The notes under the pieces: model-generated
Told to the model about the DNA's origin: nothing
The model's database searches: none
The model's input: the letters and a program-made list of their open reading frames with translations, nothing else
Translations under genes and position numbers: made by a program
Shown here: positions 1-7,438 of the stretch, piece after piece
Numbering within the stretch: the stretch's first letter is position 1
Layout: every line of letters begins with the position of its first letter
Assembly: GCA_016183225.1 (NCBI GenBank)
Contig: JACPEZ010000054.1
Location: 1 to 12,087 of the forward strand
Direction of reading: 5' to 3'
Length of the DNA stretch: 12,087 nucleotides
From: Candidatus Daviesbacteria bacterium
Lineage (GTDB): Bacteria > Patescibacteriota > Microgenomatia > Daviesbacterales > UBA10151

Positions 1-1157
1 ATTTCATCCTGACTGGCATATCTTCCTCCAATATTGCCCCGATCATCCCAGGCCACCATCAGATCTTTTTTTAAATCCTCAAAAATATCTCTGGCCAGTT
101 TCACCAGATCGGGTTTGTTACCAAGTAACGGAAATACAGCCACTCTGTAAGGAGCAAGCGCGGGTTTTAATTTTAAGACCACTCTTTTGTCATCCTCATG
201 GTAAGCATCAATTAACACAGTAAGAACCGAGCGATCGACTCCCCAGGTTGGCTCAATCACATGGGGTATAAATTCCTCACCTGTTTCCGGATCCCTATAT
301 TTTAAATTCTGTCCTGAAAATTTTTCGTGGTTTTTCAGATCAAAATCAGTCCTGTAAGCCAAGCCGTACAGTTCGCTTGTTCCAAATGGAAAATCATATT
401 CAAAATCAATGGTTTTTTTGGAATAATGAGCCCGTTCTTCCGGTGGAATTTCATGTTCATGAACTTTTTTAATATCTACTCCCAAATCATCCTTGATCCA
501 ATTGATCATTTCTTTTCTCCACTGCTCAAAGTATTTTTGCCACTCTGTATCTTGTTTGGGGGGCTTGATAAAATATTCAATTTCCATTTGCTCAAATTCC
601 CGGGTTCTAAAAATAAAATTTCCGGGGGTGATTTCATTTCTAAAAGCTTTACCCGCCTGGGCAATGCCAAAAGGAAGTTTTATTCGCGTGCTGTCTAAAA
701 CGTTTTTAAAATCCACAAACATGGCCTGGGCTGTTTCCGGCCGGAAATAGGCAATATTGGATGTACTTTCGGCCGGGCCAAAATAAGTTTTAAACATTAA
801 ATTAAACATTTGCTCTTTGGTAAATGAGCCTTTAGTCCCACAAGAAGGACAGATGCTATCTTTAACATGATCCGCTCTAAATCTCTCGTGACACTTTTTG
901 CATTCAATTAAGGGATCCTGAAAATTGGCTACATGCCCCGAAGCTTCCCAAACTTTTGGGTTCATGATTAAAGAAGCATCTATCCCCACCACATCTTCCC
1001 GGTCGTGTACAAATCTTTTCCACCAGGCTTGCTTGATATTGTTTTTAAGTTCCACCCCCAAAGGACCATAGTCCCAGGAATTGGCCAAACCCCCATAAAT
1101 TTCCGAACCGGGAAAAATAAATCCTCTTCTTTTGCAAAGTGCCACTATTTTATCCAT
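1..1157 (-). CDS. glyS: Glycyl-tRNA synthetase, single-chain class II type (3' end cut by window edge)
   Basis: This cytosolic enzyme charges tRNA-Gly with glycine using ATP. The 385 codons present begin MDKIVALCKRRGF and contain the hallmarks of the eukaryote-like, single-chain alpha2 GlyRS rather than the split alpha/beta form. A zinc-knuckle insertion has Cys86, Cys89, Cys103 and Cys106. Class II motif 2 includes FRNE at about 172-175, followed by FRTREFEQMEIEYF. The motif 3 region reads GVDRSV. The anticodon-binding domain follows (LAPYRVAVFPL), and the frame leaves the window at RYASQDE, where the family usually continues with IGTP. About 50 residues are probably missing. The ATG at 1157-1155 lies inside the end of recO (13-base overlap); a stop lies a few codons upstream in frame with no other ATG between, so this start is well fixed. 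The recO-then-glycyl-synthetase order resembles the known era-recO-glyQS order of Firmicutes. Confidence 0.96.
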   Translation of the reverse strand, partial: MDKIVALCKRRGFIFPGSEIYGGLANSWDYGPLGVELKNNIKQAWWKRFVHDREDVVGIDASLIMNPKVWEASGHVANFQDPLIECKKCHERFRADHVKDSICPSCGTKGSFTKEQMFNLMFKTYFGPAESTSNIAYFRPETAQAMFVDFKNVLDSTRIKLPFGIAQAGKAFRNEITPGNFIFRTREFEQMEIEYFIKPPKQDTEWQKYFEQWRKEMINWIKDDLGVDIKKVHEHEIPPEERAHYSKKTIDFEYDFPFGTSELYGLAYRTDFDLKNHEKFSGQNLKYRDPETGEEFIPHVIEPTWGVDRSVLTVLIDAYHEDDKRVVLKLKPALAPYRVAVFPLLGNKPDLVKLARDIFEDLKKDLMVAWDDRGNIGGRYASQDE

Positions 1158-1774
1158 TTTAGAAACTTTCTGCTTTTTAAATTACCTTCTATGACTCTTT
1201 CTAGAGTGTACCTTAAAAATTGCTCCAGTTCCAGAGCCTGTTTTTGATCTATTTTTAATTTTTCAATCTCATCCCAGGATCTAAGCAGCTTCTGCACACC
1301 TCCAGGGTGTGGTGCGTTCACACCCTGGTAAAAATTGACGAAACCAAGATTGGATAAAATTTTTGCTTCAAATGCCCTTATTAAAATTTGTCTGGGATTT
1401 CTAACTAATCTTTGCAAAACTTCCACCAGATGAAAATATAAATCGCGATTTTCCTGGTTTTCAGCAGTGAGCTTATCAACAAGTTCCAGAATATGAAAGG
1501 CATAAGTTGATAAAGTTAAATCTTCTTTTAGTTTTGAAAAAGTATCATGTGATGTTGCCTCTGTTAAAATCAAAAAATTCTTGCCCGGATGAAGATACAT
1601 TACTACCCTATTTAAAAGTTCCACATTGCCGGCCCGACGTGAGGTAATTCTTCTTACTCCTTTAGCCAAAACAGTAATTTTGCCTCTATGGAGCGAAAAA
1701 ACCGTAAGGATTCTATCCGCCTCCCCAAAATTCCTCCTCTTTAAAATTATCCCTTCTGTCTTAAACCCCAACAT
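1145..1774 (-). CDS. recO: DNA repair protein RecO, short form without the zinc finger
   Basis: RecO mediates RecFOR recombinational repair by binding SSB-coated single-stranded DNA and helping load RecA. The 209-residue product has the family's N-terminal OB-fold start (GFKTEGIILKRRNFGEADRI, then VFSLHRGKITVLAKGVRR), a helical middle (residues 85-145, ending FEAKILSNLGF) and the typical C-terminal LKSRKFL. Many RecO proteins are about 240 residues and carry a four-cysteine zinc finger after the LGF position. Here there is no cysteine at all; a short glycine/proline stretch (residues 150-161) stands there instead and is encoded by a GC-rich palindrome (see separate entry). The ATG at 1774 lies 9 bases past the DUF4012 gene's stop codon, and no clear ribosome binding site is visible, so translation may be coupled. 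The 3' end overlaps the start of the glycyl-tRNA synthetase gene. Confidence 0.92.
   Translation of the reverse strand: MLGFKTEGIILKRRNFGEADRILTVFSLHRGKITVLAKGVRRITSRRAGNVELLNRVVMYLHPGKNFLILTEATSHDTFSKLKEDLTLSTYAFHILELVDKLTAENQENRDLYFHLVEVLQRLVRNPRQILIRAFEAKILSNLGFVNFYQGVNAPHPGGVQKLLRSWDEIEKLKIDQKQALELEQFLRYTLERVIEGNLKSRKFLKWIK
1295..1328 (-). repeat. GC-rich perfect palindrome inside recO
   Basis: On the plus strand CCAGGGTGTG (1302-1311) is followed by a 7-base loop and the exact reverse complement CACACCCTGG (1319-1328). A third arm, CACACC at 1295-1300, can pair alternatively with GGTGTG within 1306-1311. In recO this encodes QGVNAPHPGGV (residues 150-160) in frame. The stretch is much more GC-rich than the surrounding gene and sits at the position where other RecO proteins carry a zinc finger. 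It may be a small inserted palindromic element or a locally selected structure; no second copy is present in this window. Confidence 0.6.
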
Positions 1775-1782
1775 GAAGCTTA

Positions 1783-3609
1783 TTATAAATCAAATTTGAA
1801 TTGTTTATCCTGATCTAACTTGAAATCGGCTTTGGTGGAGCCGTTTAATTTTATTACATATTCAAAATCTTTGGCGCCGGGTTGTTTTTGAATTAGCAGT
1901 TCATATTTTTCTTTAGGAAAATAGGGAATCTCATATTCCAGTTCTATTTTACGGGAGTTTTGGGGGCGGATTGTTAGAAAAGTTTCAAAAACCGTTTTGT
2001 CTAAATCTTCTATGGTATTAAATGGCTCATCAGCCCCTTTACCTGATATAAGTTTTGAACCCTTAGGTACGTAAAAGCGTACGTAATCTCTGTTAATGCC
2101 GTTTAACCACACTCCAAAAGGCTGGGGATTTTTATATTCTATGGTAATTTTTTTAATAACTTGATTATTTTTTACCGTAATTTCCTGGACTACTTTTTGT
2201 TCCACATAAAGATTTGATTTCCCTCCGGCAAAATTGCTGTCATTAATATGCAGGTAGTCCCCCTCAAAATCTTTAATTTCTCCAGTCCAGTTTAATTTTG
2301 AAAGCGCGCTTTGAGTATTTTGATCATGCATATAAAACATAATATGTTTATGATTGGCCAAACGGGCAATGGTTTCAATGAGCTGTGGCAATTTTTCCAC
2401 ATCCGCTCCCAGGGCTTTAGCCAAAATCTGCTGCATCAACACCCCCAAGACGGCTTTGCGGTCCTGCTCGCCTTTGGCAGCAATCTCCGCATATGACTCC
2501 AGCTCATAAATGACATTGGGGCAATTGCATCTTTTATCAGTTTCCCCTGAATAGGTAGTGCCAAATACATCAATTGGCCCTGTCACCTCAATTAACTCCT
2601 CCACCACTTGAGAATCAATATAAATGATCCCGTCAAAAGGCAAACCAGACCCGAGCAGCTTAAATATTCTTTCAAACTCCAAAGCAGAGGTAGGCAGGTC
2701 CGGTGAAATATTGGAATCCCTCATACTCCAGGCGGATCTCGGTTTTCCCGAAACCTCGGGTAAGTATTTAACAATGGGGGCAGGGGGCGTAAGAGGGCAG
2801 ATTTTTGATTGACAGGTGGCCAGAAGCCGCTCATCCAGTCTGTAAATATCATCAGAGGTAGTCGTTTCCACCTGGCCTTTGTTAATTTTTAACGTGGCAA
2901 AAGCCGTAATAAAGCCGCCGGTCGGGCGGATCTCTTTATCATTTTGAAAAAGCAATAAATACTCTTTTGGCACAGGGTCACCCAACGCTAAAGGCGCGGC
3001 AATAAGCGCATCCCTACCCTCATCAACAGCTACTGCCGCCCCGATAATAAAATTTTTAGCCAGATCTAAAATCCCGGGATATTTTCCCGTATCAATATTT
3101 TCTACCAGCTCTTTTGCTTTTTTAAAATTTGTCTCCACCTCATCAAGTTGCGGTAGGGATTTTTGCAAAATCCTGATAACCTGGGTCACTCTTTCCGGAC
3201 CGCTTTTTTGATTACCGTCAAATCCCAGTTCAAGTTTGGCAGGCTCCAAACTAATCAAAATTTTCTCCAAGGCTTTAAGCTCTTCCACGCCCGCGCCGGC
3301 AAATCCCCTGGCATCAGCGTAGTAACCTCCTATAAATGGCAGTATCCGAAGCCAGAATAAAAAATTTAAGGCAATATTTGTTTGTTCCAAACCATTCTTG
3401 GTTGAAACCAGTTCTTTGCGCAGATTATCAAACTTTTGCTCTTGATAGGCCGCCACCAGTGCCTTACCGTGAGAAATAGTTGACTTGAGTCCTATGAAAA
3501 TAAAAATCGAAGGTAAACCTAAAGCAATAATCATTACCATCAACAAAACCCAAACTCTTCTGAAAGTTTTTCTGGTTTTATTTTTTTTGTTTAAGTTAAC
3601 AAACATCAT
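1783..3609 (-). CDS. DUF4012 domain membrane-anchored envelope protein
   Basis: The 608-residue protein has a basic N-terminus (KKNKTRKTFRR) followed by one membrane segment at about residues 20-40, so most of it should lie outside the membrane. A helical, coiled-coil-like region follows (about 45-175). The diagnostic DUF4012 motif appears at about 215-235 (KEYLLLFQNDKEIRPTGGF), with the typical downstream pattern of a secreted alpha/beta domain and a beta-rich C-terminus. Cys266/Cys271 and the pair in CNCP could form disulfides. The family's biochemical role is not established; such genes are frequent in CPR bacteria and actinobacteria, often near polysaccharide genes. The start overlaps the phosphoglycosyl transferase stop as TAATG. 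A GAGGAG ribosome binding site (3617-3622) lies 7 bases upstream. The next codon is also ATG, so the exact start is uncertain by one residue. A role in surface glycan handling is inferred from position. Confidence 0.88.
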   Translation of the reverse strand: MMFVNLNKKNKTRKTFRRVWVLLMVMIIALGLPSIFIFIGLKSTISHGKALVAAYQEQKFDNLRKELVSTKNGLEQTNIALNFLFWLRILPFIGGYYADARGFAGAGVEELKALEKILISLEPAKLELGFDGNQKSGPERVTQVIRILQKSLPQLDEVETNFKKAKELVENIDTGKYPGILDLAKNFIIGAAVAVDEGRDALIAAPLALGDPVPKEYLLLFQNDKEIRPTGGFITAFATLKINKGQVETTTSDDIYRLDERLLATCQSKICPLTPPAPIVKYLPEVSGKPRSAWSMRDSNISPDLPTSALEFERIFKLLGSGLPFDGIIYIDSQVVEELIEVTGPIDVFGTTYSGETDKRCNCPNVIYELESYAEIAAKGEQDRKAVLGVLMQQILAKALGADVEKLPQLIETIARLANHKHIMFYMHDQNTQSALSKLNWTGEIKDFEGDYLHINDSNFAGGKSNLYVEQKVVQEITVKNNQVIKKITIEYKNPQPFGVWLNGINRDYVRFYVPKGSKLISGKGADEPFNTIEDLDKTVFETFLTIRPQNSRKIELEYEIPYFPKEKYELLIQKQPGAKDFEYVIKLNGSTKADFKLDQDKQFKFDL

Positions 3610-4244
3610 TAAACTGCTCCTCTGCCGGATAAAACCGCCGGAATGGTCTTAAGAAGAATCCATAAATCATAAAGGATTGATCTTTTTTGGATGTAACGGG
3701 CATCCATTTTAACCCGCTGGTCAAAATTAATTTCCGAGCGGCCGGACACCTGCCAAAGACCGGTTAAACCCGGTTTACCTGACAAAATTATCTTAACATA
3801 TTTGCGGGAATGAGGATGTTTAACCTGCTGCTCATCCAGCTCAAAAGGATAATATGCCCGCGGCCCCACCAGACTCATCTCGCCCTTTAAAATATTGATC
3901 AGCTGCGGCAGCTCGTCAATTGAGGTTTTTCTGATAAATTTGCCCATACCGGTAATTCTTGGATCTTCGTCAATCGGCAATTTATAGCTGTGCTGTTTGT
4001 ATTTTTTTAATAGATCCGGATTATTATTTAATATTTCCTGGGCCCCCTCTACCATTGATCTAAACTTATACATCCTAAAAAGCTTACCCTTGCGGCCTAC
4101 TCTTTTGGGAATATCGGCAAATACTGGACCGGAGGAATCTATTTTTATGGCTATGGCCACAATGATAAAAAGCGGGGACAAAAAAAACAAGCCCAATACG
4201 GAACCCGTCATATCCAGCAAGCGCTTGGAAAAATCATAAAACAT
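3609..4244 (-). CDS. Polyprenyl-phosphate phosphoglycosyl transferase (bacterial sugar transferase, PglC-like)
   Basis: This enzyme is expected to transfer a sugar-1-phosphate from a nucleotide sugar to undecaprenyl phosphate at the inner face of the membrane, starting glycan assembly. The 211 residues correspond to the catalytic core alone, as in PglC; the extra transmembrane domain of WcaJ/WbaP-type enzymes is absent. An N-terminal membrane helix (about 11-34) carries the Ser23-Pro24 break typical of the re-entrant helix. Then come KFRSM (60-64), DEDPRIT, the catalytic Asp110-Glu111 in TSIDELPQL, GEMSLVGPR (121-129) and KPGLTGLWQVSGR (157-169). All key residues are present. The gene begins 15 bases after the stop of the preceding GT4 gene and its stop overlaps the DUF4012 start, so expression of the two is probably coupled. 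Which sugar it uses cannot be told from sequence. Confidence 0.93.
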   Translation of the reverse strand: MFYDFSKRLLDMTGSVLGLFFLSPLFIIVAIAIKIDSSGPVFADIPKRVGRKGKLFRMYKFRSMVEGAQEILNNNPDLLKKYKQHSYKLPIDEDPRITGMGKFIRKTSIDELPQLINILKGEMSLVGPRAYYPFELDEQQVKHPHSRKYVKIILSGKPGLTGLWQVSGRSEINFDQRVKMDARYIQKRSILYDLWILLKTIPAVLSGRGAV

Positions 4245-4258
4245 ATGTCTTTAATAGT

Positions 4259-5242
4259 TTACACTACTCTGGCAACTGCCTGCTTAAAAGACTCTATAAA
4301 AACTTCTTTGCTAAATTTGGCAGCATTTTCTTTGCAATTTTGGGGATTAATTTTTAGGGAATGAAGTTGCAGTAAAGCTGACTCTAAACTCTCTTCAAAA
4401 AAAATACCCGTTTTTTTATCTATGACTGTTTCCAAACTGCCTCCCTTTTTGTAAGCAATAACGGGTTTACCCAGGGCTTGAGCTTCCAGAGAGCTTAACC
4501 CAAAATCTTCCTCTCCCGGCACAATCAGGGCTTTGCAACCGGCCAAAATATTAACTAACATTCTTTCAGATAAACCGCCTGTGATCATTTTAAGATCCAA
4601 ACTGGCTTTTTGTGCCAGATCAAATCTTTTATATTTATTAGGCCGTCCCATCACTACATAATACCCTCCGTCAAAAGTTTCTACATTTTTAAATCTGTCC
4701 AAATCTATAAAAGGATAAACTACTTTGGAATCCACCCCATAAACTCTTTTAATTCTTTTTCTGGCATTCTCGGAGCCGGCTAAAAAGAAGTCCACTCTTT
4801 TTGCGGAAACCTGATCATATAATCTTAAGTTTGTCATTAAAATTTCCCCCAATCCGTAATTTGAAAGTCCGGAAAAATGCCATAAAAAACGCGGGGGGGT
4901 ATGACAATAACAGACATGCGTTGTACCGGGCTTGGTAATTATACTTTTTGCAAATCTGGTGGTATGGGAAATAACTAAATCAAATTCCGTAAAATCAAAC
5001 TGCTCAAAAGCAATCGGATAAACAGGCAAGAGGGCTCTGTATAGTGCCCTCCAGCCGGGAATTTTTTGCAAAAAAGAAGTGATGATTTTTTTATTACCAA
5101 ATCTTTTTTTTAATTCTTGATTACTTTCGGCATAAACAGAAGTATAAATTGGCGCATCAGGATAAATCTCTAAGAGTCCTTCCAAAACCCTCTCCGCTCC
5201 TCCCCACTGCACCAAATCATCATGAACTATAGCAACTTTCAT
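4259..5242 (-). CDS. GT4 family glycosyltransferase (WbaZ-like), shortened nucleotide-binding lobe
   Basis: A retaining GT-B fold enzyme expected to add a sugar from a nucleotide donor to the lipid-linked glycan in the cytosol. The N-terminal motif GGAERV (14-19) and the sequence CHTPPRFLW (113-121) resemble WbaZ-type mannosyltransferases. The C-terminal lobe has VMGRPNKYKRFDLA and the E-x7-E motif at Glu245/Glu253 (EEDFGLSSLEAQALGKPVIAY). The protein has 327 residues. Between KMI (about 218-220) and the LAGCKALIVPGEEDFG block it is some 20-25 residues shorter than I expect for the family, lacking the usual GDGP...FLG strand-helix-strand segment. The frame is intact, so this is a variant or an older in-frame deletion. 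GGAGG (5246-5250) lies only 3 bases before the ATG, inside the preceding gene, and the genes overlap by 23 bases. Donor specificity is unknown. Confidence 0.88.
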   Translation of the reverse strand: MKVAIVHDDLVQWGGAERVLEGLLEIYPDAPIYTSVYAESNQELKKRFGNKKIITSFLQKIPGWRALYRALLPVYPIAFEQFDFTEFDLVISHTTRFAKSIITKPGTTHVCYCHTPPRFLWHFSGLSNYGLGEILMTNLRLYDQVSAKRVDFFLAGSENARKRIKRVYGVDSKVVYPFIDLDRFKNVETFDGGYYVVMGRPNKYKRFDLAQKASLDLKMITGGLSERMLVNILAGCKALIVPGEEDFGLSSLEAQALGKPVIAYKKGGSLETVIDKKTGIFFEESLESALLQLHSLKINPQNCKENAAKFSKEVFIESFKQAVARVV

Positions 5243-6257
5243 ATACCTCCAATGTTTGTTTGGCCATTTTTTTCCAGCTGAATTTTTTATATCTTTGCAG
5301 ACCTTTTTTAATTAAATCTTTTCGTAAATTTTCATTATCTAAAACCATCGAGATTTTCGTAATTATATCTTTTTCAGAATGCGGATCAAAATAGATGGCA
5401 GCATCTCCTCCAATTTCCGGTAAAGATCCGGCGTTCGAAGAAACCACAGGACACCCCAAGGCCATGGCTTCCAAAAGAGGAATACCAAATCCCTCTTCAA
5501 AACTTGGCATAACAAAACATCCAGCATTTTTGTATAGAGTTACTAACTCCTCATCTGAAACATAACCTCTATAAATAATATCTTTATCTTGATATTCTTT
5601 TTTAATCCTTTGCCAAAAGTAATGATCATGTCCTGCTAAAACTAATTTTAATTTTGGAAAATTTATTTTTAATTTTAAAAAAGCTTTAATTAATCCTTCC
5701 ACATTTTTATGCGGATGGGCATTACCGACATAAAAAATATATTTTTCTTTTGACAATGACAAATTATTTCCGATCGAAAGTATTTTGTCATCAACTGCTT
5801 CATATGTTACTACTATCTTACTTCCTTTAATTTCCCAATCATTTATTAGCTGATTTTTGACAAAATTTGACGGAACTAATATTCTTTCAGCTTTTTTTAT
5901 TGCATTTTCAAAAAATTTTTTATATCCTAATTGTTTAATTTTATAGATTAATGTTCCGTGTGTAGTAGCTCTTTGCATACTAAAATGCTGATGAATTAAA
6001 TCATGAATTGTTATCACAAATTTTCCTTTGTAAAATATGGGTACATTAAAATGGGGAAAATGCACCAGATCCGGTTTAAGACTTTTAAGTAAACCGGGTA
6101 ACTTAATTTGCTCTTTAATCGAATACCATTTAATATCCGGCGAGAAAAGAATATATTTATTTTGTTTATCAATTTTTTTTAAATTTTCAATTAAATTTCT
6201 GATATAGCGGCCAACTCCCGCCTCCTGATACATTCTGGCATCGATAGCTATTTTCAT
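5220..6257 (-). CDS. GT4 family glycosyltransferase
   Basis: A GT-B fold retaining glycosyltransferase of 345 residues, probably acting on the cytosolic lipid-linked glycan. The start MKIAIDARMYQEAGVGRYIRNL fits the family's glycine-rich acceptor-side loop. HDLIHQHF (85-92) and the linker into YVGNAHPHKNVEGLI (176-190) are typical of mannosyl/rhamnosyl-type GT4 enzymes. The donor site has GYVSDEEL (231-238) and the E-x7-E pair Glu255/Glu263 in EEGFGIPLLEAMALGCPVV. It looks complete, and its C-terminus KKFSWKKMAKQTLEVY closely resembles the isolated remnant at 11937-12015. The start overlaps the preceding gene by 4 bases (ATGA). Its nucleotide composition is visibly more AT-rich than the neighbouring GT genes, with many AAA and TTT codons, which may point to a separate origin. 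Confidence 0.92.
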   Translation of the reverse strand: MKIAIDARMYQEAGVGRYIRNLIENLKKIDKQNKYILFSPDIKWYSIKEQIKLPGLLKSLKPDLVHFPHFNVPIFYKGKFVITIHDLIHQHFSMQRATTHGTLIYKIKQLGYKKFFENAIKKAERILVPSNFVKNQLINDWEIKGSKIVVTYEAVDDKILSIGNNLSLSKEKYIFYVGNAHPHKNVEGLIKAFLKLKINFPKLKLVLAGHDHYFWQRIKKEYQDKDIIYRGYVSDEELVTLYKNAGCFVMPSFEEGFGIPLLEAMALGCPVVSSNAGSLPEIGGDAAIYFDPHSEKDIITKISMVLDNENLRKDLIKKGLQRYKKFSWKKMAKQTLEVYESCYSS

Positions 6258-7438
6258 ACCTGTAAGCTTTCATATATATTACTCAATTTCTCCGCAATCA
6301 CATCCCAGTCGTATTTTAGCTTAACCAGTTTCCTGGCCCGTTGAGCAATTTTTTTTGAAAGCTTGGGATTTAAAATCAGCTCTATTGTTGCCTTGGCAAT
6401 TTCCTCCGGGGAATCCCTGATGACCACTTGCTCCCCGTCTTTGGCCTCAATTCCTCTGATGCCGATAGAGGTTGTGACAACCGGCAATGCCGAGGCAAAA
6501 CTTTCCAGATTTTTGTAGCGGGTCCCGCCTTCACCGTAAATGGGAGCCACCAGCAGGGAAGCTTGCTGATAGATAGCTCTGACATCTTTCACTTCCTCCA
6601 CTCTAATATCTTTTGAGGAAAGATGCGGAAAGAAACTTTTGGCGCTTTTTCCAATAATCCAAAGTTTGGCATTAACCAGCGATTTTTTTATTGTTGGCCA
6701 GATCTTCCTCACCAGAATATCAACCGCCTCTCTGTTTTGAAGCCAGGTAAAATTGCCCAGATATAAAATAATGCTTTCCCGGGAGCGCTTTGCCACCGGA
6801 GCGCTAAAATATTCGCTGTCAACTCCATTTGGCACAATGTCAACGTCAAGCCCCGAGACCTCGGACAACATAATTTTCCGGTCTTCATCAGACATAGCCA
6901 CCACTTTGGCTGCCTGCTGCCAGTATTTAAGCTCCCAGTATTTCATCTTGGCCACATCAAAATAAAACAGCGGTTTTAAAGGGAAAAAACGTGACTCCTT
7001 GGCAAAATGCCGGTAAACCAGATATTCTATGGTTTGCTCCACTAAAAGGATGGGGATTTTTGTTTTGGGAATATGCGGCATCGCATAAAAAGTTTCGGCA
7101 TGGATTAAATCAAATTTCTCTTCTTTAAGTTTTTCTTCTATGGCGCTTTTTTCACCTTTGGCCCAATTTCTAATCACTAAAAATGGATAAAAGGAAAACC
7201 CTGTTTTCAACACATTTTTAACAGTCCACGGTTTTTCCGGACGGTCAAAAACCGCCACTTTATTACAAAATCTCTCCAGTTCTCCGGTATATTTTCTTTC
7301 GTCATTGCTTTTTACCAATGAAAAAAGAGTTATCTCGTGGCCTAAACTGGATAACCTTTTTATCAGGTTATATGATCTGGTTTGACCGCCGGTTAAAAGC
7401 GGAAAAGGCAGATATGGTGTAAGCATCAATATCTTCAC
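6254..7438 (-). CDS. GT4 family glycosyltransferase with GTG start
   Basis: A 394-residue GT-B enzyme. It opens MKILMLTPYLPFPLLTGGQTRSYNLIKRLSSLGHEITLFSL, the pattern of the group that includes exosortase-associated and TuaH-like sugar transferases. PNGVD (203-207) and YLGNFTWLQNREAV (226-239) mark the interdomain linker and the donor lobe. The distal motif is GEGGTRYKNLE (302-312), in which the usual E-x7-E pair is replaced by the glycine-rich G-x-R-x-K-x-LE version seen in this subgroup. The start codon is GTG (7438-7436), overlapping the GT39 stop as GTGA, which indicates translational coupling; its end overlaps the next GT4 gene as ATGA. Role inferred: addition of one sugar to the surface glycan; the donor is unknown. 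Confidence 0.9.
   Translation of the reverse strand: MKILMLTPYLPFPLLTGGQTRSYNLIKRLSSLGHEITLFSLVKSNDERKYTGELERFCNKVAVFDRPEKPWTVKNVLKTGFSFYPFLVIRNWAKGEKSAIEEKLKEEKFDLIHAETFYAMPHIPKTKIPILLVEQTIEYLVYRHFAKESRFFPLKPLFYFDVAKMKYWELKYWQQAAKVVAMSDEDRKIMLSEVSGLDVDIVPNGVDSEYFSAPVAKRSRESIILYLGNFTWLQNREAVDILVRKIWPTIKKSLVNAKLWIIGKSAKSFFPHLSSKDIRVEEVKDVRAIYQQASLLVAPIYGEGGTRYKNLESFASALPVVTTSIGIRGIEAKDGEQVVIRDSPEEIAKATIELILNPKLSKKIAQRARKLVKLKYDWDVIAEKLSNIYESLQV

Noticed and set aside
327..1247. Plus-strand open frames opposite the glycyl-tRNA synthetase and recO genes
   Set aside because: They are antisense shadows of well-supported conserved genes and show no protein-like family pattern.
2065..2090. Repeat of GTACGTA within the DUF4012 gene
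   Set aside because: It simply encodes the two YV pairs in YVRFYV; the palindromic look comes from the TACGTA codon pair.
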